Positions 57,871 to 64,000 of a DNA stretch of 64,000 nt are shown piece by piece (the stretch's first letter is position 1; every line of letters starts with the position of its first letter). The translations under genes were made by a program, and so were the position numbers. Source of the DNA: Saccharina japonica (taxonomy: Eukaryota > Sar > Phaeophyceae > Laminariales > Laminariaceae); assembly GCA_008828725.1 (NCBI GenBank), contig MEHQ01003522.1, positions 62,001-126,000 on the forward strand, given 5' to 3'. The notes below the pieces were generated by a model that did no database searches, was not told where the DNA came from, and saw nothing but the letters and a program-made list of their open reading frames with translations.

Positions 57871-60784
57871 GATCTACTCACCCTTGTATTACAACAGTAC
57901 CACGCCCACGTACTCTTTCTGATCGTCCAGTTTCTGATCGTCCAGCAGTGATACTCAAATATCACTTGTTTGAGGTACGGAAAGATCTGCAGGCTCATCA
58001 CCTCTGATGTACTTACTACTTACTCACAGTATAGCAACCTCTGTGAGTACTTGCACTCGGCGATTTTGCTGCTGCAGATTTGTGCATATATATGAGCCCT
58101 TTACAACTGAGCTTGAGCTCTGCTCTCTCGCGTCTTTGGCCTCGCGAGGCAGCTTACTGAGCCGCTAACGATTGCTTGCAATCGTGATGCTCTAGTCGCT
58201 TTCCGTGCTTTTGCCTCATCCCTGCTCAACCGAGCTTGGTTGACTACAATTTTGACGACCGTGCTCAGCTGCCCACTGGTCTCCAGGTGAAGTTATTTGC
58301 TGGTGGTCCACTGCTCGCCGCTCATGCACCCGTCTTCAGCTGTGGTGGTAGTGACGGCTATATGCCCTCCGAAAGCTGAGTTTACGGAGTCCACACACCC
58401 AGCACCCCTGCCTACATGGCGCTATCCCTTGGCTCGTGCATGCGCTCTAGAATGCTGCCGCATTGACTGCCACTACACTGCCCTTCGTCTGATTTGTTTT
58501 GTCACGGACCGGCACTCGATAAGCGTACTCGTGCATATCATACTCGTACGAGTATACTACTAATATTGTTCACGTACGTACCAAATTGTTTTGATCGAAG
58601 TTTTATCTTCCTCGCCGAAGGTCATTCTTTGACTTTGCCCGGCGGCTCTTCAATGACCAGGCGGCGAAGCACACCGCCCACGGCACGCCCACGCTTAGGT
58701 ACCCTGCGCGAGCACGCTAATGATTGCGACGCCCCGTTCACACGTTTTGGCCATCACGCTGTGTATGTGCTGCTATTAATAATAGCATGATCCTTACTCA
58801 TACTCGTGCATTCAAGTACGCATGGAACTTGCGAAACTACAGCAGCACTACTTTGCAATTTTGCAACAATTGACCATTGACGTCGATTCGGTTCACGCTA
58901 CATCCCCGTTTTATTATTCGCTCCCCCACCTCGCCCATTTCGAGTTTCGAGGTACTGCATCCAGCTACAGCTGCTGTGCACCCTCCGGTGTCGCTGCCCT
59001 ATAGAAGGGGCTGGAGGCGCTGCGCTAAAGGAGGAGCTGGACGATTCCTCTAAGTGGCTTTTCTCAAGACCCCAGGCAAGTAACGCCCTCCCACGAAGAT
59101 GTATTTTCAAGTAAAAAGCTGCACCACTTTATCGTATTGATACGCGGTGAGTTTGCCCTTGCTGACCGCACCGCCCCCCCTGTCCTACGACAGCTCACGC
59201 GCGACAAGCACAAGTAGACTCGGAAGGTGCTGCCCACCATAGTGCGTGTATTGCTGCCACTACACGTGCGTGCCCCCCCCCATCGACGTTCGCAAGGTAG
59301 GGAACGTTACCCCCCTCTCTTTCAGTGCAACCGCCGATAGAAAGGACGCGGTGAAGCACCCTAAAATATTGCCTTCACGATATCTGGATTATATCACGGT
59401 GTCAAAACAGCCTCGCCGATGGTACATGATTTGTTGTATGCGGGCGGCCCCTCCAGATGGTAATAACGAGGATCTTACCGCTGATAGGACCCCAACCGCC
59501 GGCCTCGCCCGCGTTTTTGACGATTTTTCGTCCAGATAAAAAGGAACCTGGACGCCGACCCAGGCATGCCGGATGCTTCCAAGGTGCTTCCTCGCTTGAA
59601 GAGCAGCTATTTTAATCACGGAGATGGAAATGCCTCGTTTGATAGGAGTCAGATGTTTTAATTGTCGAATGCGACTCCGTTCTCTGATGTATTTTCGTGC
59701 TTTTCGCGTCATAGCTTTTATTTAGCGCCTCAGGCTCCGAGCATGTACGGGTTCCTAGCAAGTCGAGGGTACTGCTAAAATTCGCTGTAGTTTGATAAAT
59801 CAGTACCCTGGGCTCATGCCCACGGTTTATCCGGGTGAATTGACCACCGTGCCCACACCCTTTGTGTTTTAATGCCATACGGCTTTGAACGTTTTGGCTA
59901 CGAAACAAACTCCCGCGATGAGCGTTGAAAACTTTTTATTTTTCTTCCACCCCTTGGCGGGGCTTGTTTGTTTCAGTCACATGCAGGCGATCGCTCACAG
60001 AGCAGATCTGCCGCCCCGTCGTCCGACACAGGACAAGTGTGTTCGGCTCGGTTGCCTGCCGTGAAGGGGGTCGCTCATACCGACCATTATGAATTCGATC
60101 ATTTTTGTTTCTTTGTTCTGTGTCACTGGGACATAATGTGTCATGTTGCTGACCCTTATTCTACCAGTGACCCCCGATTGTGGACATCCCGGTATCGGCC
60201 AAACTTTTTAAACACAGTCCTCGATATTTCGTCGATGAGGATCGGCCTTAACCCCCAGCTCAGCCAACTCGGCGATAATGGTGACGCCTGTCATCGCTGG
60301 CAGCAGCACACACGCTCTCACCATCGTCGTGACAACTGTGCTGGCGGCGGAAACACACGCTCGTCGCTTTCATCTGACCGTCGTAGAAATATCTCCCGAT
60401 GCAATGACACAACAACCGTAGTCGCAATAACTCGCGGAGGCAACACACACGAGCCTTCGCGAAAAAAAGGGCAATTTAACTACAACTTCGGCTCGTCCAC
60501 TCAAGACCGCCCGTTTAACCAACAGGGTGGCCAACACGCGCCCCTCCCGCTCGGACGAGACGCCCGACACGCAGGACACGCGCCCCAATAACTAACTGCT
60601 GCGTACCAGTACGCACCAACCCAACAATGGAACACCCTCGCCCCCCGCCTCGGCCGGTGGAACCTCTGGCATAGCTGTTGCACAATGCAAACAATAGTCA
60701 CAAAGCACACCAGCCGGGGACTTTCTTCCCAGGTAGCGGCTGACCGTCCAATAACGGCTCGCCCTTCCTCCCAGTCTCGCATGT

Positions 60785-60866
60785 AGCACTTGTCGGAGGC
60801 GAAGCGCGAAACGCCACCCTCCCTGTATTTTTGGGATTTTAACGCAGGGCTTGGGTGCGTGTAACG

Positions 60867-60922
<56 letters not shown>

Positions 60923-61575
60923 ATTGCTCTCTCCGGAAGTGGCCACACCAGAAATTAAATTAACTCATTGAAGCTGTCGTCCATATGCAAGTCCGCTTCA
61001 GAGGCGGTTCTTAGCAGGATGCAGCTCACCCTCCATGCGACTCGCCCAATACCTCACGGCGTTTCGCGCATGGTGCAAGCAATGTCTGCCTGGTTGGTGA
61101 AAACCCAACGCGCTCCGTCCCGGCATTGTAGGGATGCGAGGGTCTATGGTCATATGACTACGGCCGTGCACAACATGAGTACACCCCCCCCTGTAGACGA
61201 CTAGGAGAGTCGTAACGCCTGGCTAGCCACCCCCATATATTCAAGGAATTTGAGCGCAGGTCCCTGGAGCGTGTACCGCTTGCCGCCCTCGCCGAAACCC
61301 GCCTGAAGTCGTAACGCCTCGCTAGCCTTCCCCCTTTTGTAGGCATTTTTACAACACGGTTCGGGAGCGTGTAACGATCCCCCCCCCCCTCGCGAAAACG
61401 GCATCGACCCCAACACCTCATTACCCCCCTCCATAGGGGTTTTACCGAACGGTCAAGGCGCGCATAACGCTGCCCCCCCTCACGTTGGCGATGAAGATCA
61501 TAACGCCTCATTACTTCCCTCCATACGGGATTTACCACGAGGTTCGGGCGCACATGTCGCCGCCCCCCCTCTCAA
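60785..61575. repeat. Satellite-like array, ~110-bp units with C-rich cores
   Basis: About five imperfect units, each with (A)TAACGCCTC(A/G)(T/C)TA, CCCCCTCCATA(G/C)GG, TTTTA-C, (C/G)GGAGCGTGTAACGA and then a run of 8-52 C. Clear units start near 60,810, 61,210, 61,310, 61,415 and 61,500. Confidence 0.65.
60868..60919. repeat. Poly-C run of 52
   Basis: An uninterrupted run of C within one satellite unit; shorter runs of 8-13 C occupy the same place in later units. The length is probably variable and may be an assembly estimate. Confidence 0.9.
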
Positions 61576-62330
61576 GAACAACTTTTGCTCGTTCGCATGC
61601 GTCTCCTTCTACTCCATCGCAAGCTTCTGCCGCAACCAGGTTTTGCCCCCCAGTTGTAACGGTTGCCTTGAGGTGCGGGTACCGGAATCCCCGACGTAAG
61701 GGTACCATAGCTGCGCTCCTCTCCGCGTCTGCAAGCAAGACCGGTCGAAATCTACCACTTTGCTTCTTAGACGAAAAACGTCTCTGTTTTGCTCATCCTG
61801 ACGCCCCTTCTGTACAGCGTACGGCCACATATTATTATTCGGCCTCTGGTTTTCCACCTGCGGCCCACAAGCCGGTAGGGAACGCATTTCCCCCATAGGA
61901 TTCAAACGCAGCTACACCCTTCGCGCATGACCGCGCACAATTGTTCCGGAAGGGACGCGGTGAGGCATTTTGAACGACCAGATGCCACCCTTCCCCCCGA
62001 CAGTGCTGACAACACCTTTTTATGTGGACGCACTTAAGTTGCCCTCCTTACGGGCGGAGGAATACTCGCTGACCATGTCATGGAAGATCGGTCAGGATTT
62101 GTGGGATACGACGGTTGCTTGCAAGTCCGAAGGAGAAACATCATCGTAAGAGGAGCTCATCGAAAAAAAAATCGGGATGAGAAAAAACAAGTCAGCTATT
62201 GATACTCGTACGTACGGAAAACGAGAATAATAAGAGGGAAAATTAATTGGAGCACCGGAGCTGTTTTTATCACCGAGCGTATGAGGAGTCAAGCTCGCAG
62301 AGACAGCAACCAAGAGCGATCGATGTATTT

Positions 62331-62595
62331 ACGTACTACTATCCTGGAGAGGTTAGGTACTGAGCTACAATGCGGTATGGGGCTAGCCGGACTACCGTAA
62401 GCAGGTTGGGACGAGACAACCATTGGTCACTCACAGATTTGGTGTTCGAAGTCGTATTTTTATTATCACGTTAGTCCCGAGGTCAGAGATTTCTGAAACC
62501 AGGAGGGAGCAAATATTATTTGCTTTATGCGCGTTTCATCAGGAACACGTCACCTCAACAATAGAGGGGAGACGGGAATATCATGAATACCATGA
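62331..62595 (+). repeat. 265-bp direct repeat, right copy
   Basis: Pairs with 49,118-49,382: same start word, same end word, same length. The two lie 13.2 kb apart and bracket the retrotransposon and satellite region. Confidence 0.8.
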
Positions 62596-64000
62596 CATTG
62601 GCATGTTATTGTTTGGTTGTTTGATAGTTGATTTGTTTTATTAGGCTTTTATTTGTATTCTTCACTTTTTTGTTTTCGCTTTATCCCTTCTTTTCTTCAC
62701 CATGTTTTCTCTTTCATGCACCTGGATTGCTAGCAGGGTGGGTCTTGCCTGTCGTATATGGCATTGCATCGTCTGCTCTGCTTTACGACATTAGTCTGTT
62801 GGGCTACTGGTAGAAGGTTAACCAATTACCTACCCAATCTAAGCCTTATAACAGTAGTATTTAGGTGTCGTAGTTTTGTGACCACAGAACTGGTACCTCT
62901 CTAGAATGAAGAATCGGCACGGTCACTGGGTGTGCTGGATGTCAACGGGTAGACATGGATATTTAATGTAAAGAATACACAGACACACTGCGCAGCTGTC
63001 TGGATGCCTGTCCTGCCGGGTTTATACGTAAACTACAGTAGTGCACGTCAAACACATGGCGGATGATGTCAAAGGGGTCAAGGAGTGCAGAACCCGAAGT
63101 GTAATACGTCTGAACAGGTACTGTAGGTTGGTCGTCAACGACGTCGTCGTCACACGTATTCGAGTTATCACTTACAGTTGACCAAAGTTCTACACCGTGA
63201 CATGTATTCCGTTTAACCTGTGACATGTATTCCGTTTAACCTCTGACATGTATTCCGTTTGATCACTATTATTAATGGTGGTGTTGGATTTAGGAACCAA
63301 AAACAGTTCAGTACGGCAAGGCCAACATAAAATTCGATAACGATCACGGGAATTATAAAGGGCAATAAACAAAACCGGGTACGAGCTGGTTCCAGGAAGA
63401 AACATAAGATTCCATCTGCGCAACTTTGCACGCTGATTTTTTAAAGTTTGAAAACCAATTTTGGCAGAGGTGTTTTTCATGACAGTGCGCAAAAACGTAT
63501 GACTGGACTTTTTTTTCGGTTTTAGTTACGTCTGTACGTAGTTTGTTTCGATTTTCGCGGATTGTTTAGCGACTTTGACCCTATATAACTCGTCCTCTTT
63601 GTTTTTTGTTTTTTAAAAGGACAACCCTGGAGCACTTCGTAATATTGTGAAAAACAACCTCGCCAAGTTTTGTTTGGCAAATCTGAAAAGACAGGGTTCA
63701 AAAGTGATTTCCGCAAAGTGTATTTTTTCCCTTAAGGTGTCAAATTTGCTCAATGCATTTTCCTTGTAATTTGGCAGGCGGTTCTTACCGCAGCCTGATA
63801 CGCTTGCAGGAAGCAAAAACATGACATGGACGTCTTCCCCTTGTTGGTGTAATCCTGTCAAGACTTCTAAAGCCGAATTAGTCCCGCGTATTGACCGATA
63901 TGTGGCCTGAATACTATTGTATTGGTTTTACTACAGGGTTACTGCAAGAGAGCTATCCCCTATGAAATAACGCCTCCCTAAGGAATACCAATATGGCCAT
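62596..64000. other. No recognisable gene
   Basis: Pyrimidine-rich at 62,630-62,720, then mixed sequence. The only structured feature is a 23-bp minisatellite at 63,197. Open frames are short and biased. Confidence 0.45.
63197..63263. repeat. 23-bp minisatellite, three copies
   Basis: GTGACATGTATTCCGTTTAA plus CCT repeated at 63,197 and 63,220, with a third copy at 63,243 differing at its first base and its end. Confidence 0.9.

Larger units (their letters stand above)
56701..62330. other. Repeat-rich stretch without convincing genes
   Basis: Contains a 33-bp inverted repeat, a ~290-bp tandem duplication at 57.4-57.9 kb, and a C-rich satellite at 60.8-61.6 kb. A 49-codon plus-strand frame at 57,014-57,163 (MLHELAAEAVNPAPVLELLP) and a 207-codon frame at 59,968-60,591 with a basic, Asn/Gln-rich end look faintly protein-like. 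The latter could be a gag remnant; neither has a recognisable domain. Confidence 0.4.

Overview
The window is nuclear DNA from an intron-rich eukaryote. It has short exons separated by introns of about 0.3-1.9 kb, small inverted-repeat transposons inside introns, a tRNA-derived SINE candidate and a decayed Ty3/gypsy chromodomain retrotransposon. No prokaryotic or organellar feature is seen. A long-intron stramenopile such as a brown alga would fit, but nothing here proves it.

1-24.4 kb, minus strand: one very large gene made of cysteine-rich mini-modules. I find 21 exons, each with an acceptor AG and all but one with a GT donor. Seventeen are exactly 81 nt, encode exactly 27 residues and sit between two phase-1 introns. 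Their pattern is [G/D/A/V]-C-x5-C-x5-C-C-x4-C-x6-C, and the last Cys of one module is separated by one residue from the first Cys of the next. From 15.6 kb leftwards the exons alternate between two subtypes (B, then A). Here the whole B-intron-A-intron unit of about 2.05 kb has been tandemly duplicated, introns included. Upstream (17-24.4 kb) lie more diverged modules, a possible alternative terminal exon, and two distinct N-terminal-side modules. No start codon or signal-peptide exon could be placed. The gene probably continues past the left edge or ends in an exon I cannot recognise.

24.4-38.5 kb: no convincing coding sequence. The stretch is full of small inverted-repeat elements (three families, called MITE-A, -B and -C here) and holds a tRNA-Asn-like SINE candidate.

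38.5-41.4 kb, plus strand: three exons collinear with the first three recognised exons of the minus gene. This is an inverted, divergently oriented paralog. It appears damaged or truncated: its first module exon is 2 nt shorter than its counterpart, and its third has lost the splice donor and reads into a stop.

42-64 kb: repeat and transposon territory. It holds a 155-bp duplication, a GGGGTGTG-rich tract, a ~135-bp tandem repeat, an ORF resembling the tail of a pogo/Tigger-type transposase, and a Ty3/gypsy element (gag-like ORFs, integrase and chromodomain on the minus strand) abutting an opposite-strand reverse transcriptase fragment. It also has two 265-bp direct repeats 13.2 kb apart, and a satellite-like array containing 52 consecutive C. 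The biologically interesting part is the modular cysteine-rich gene and its inverted partner.
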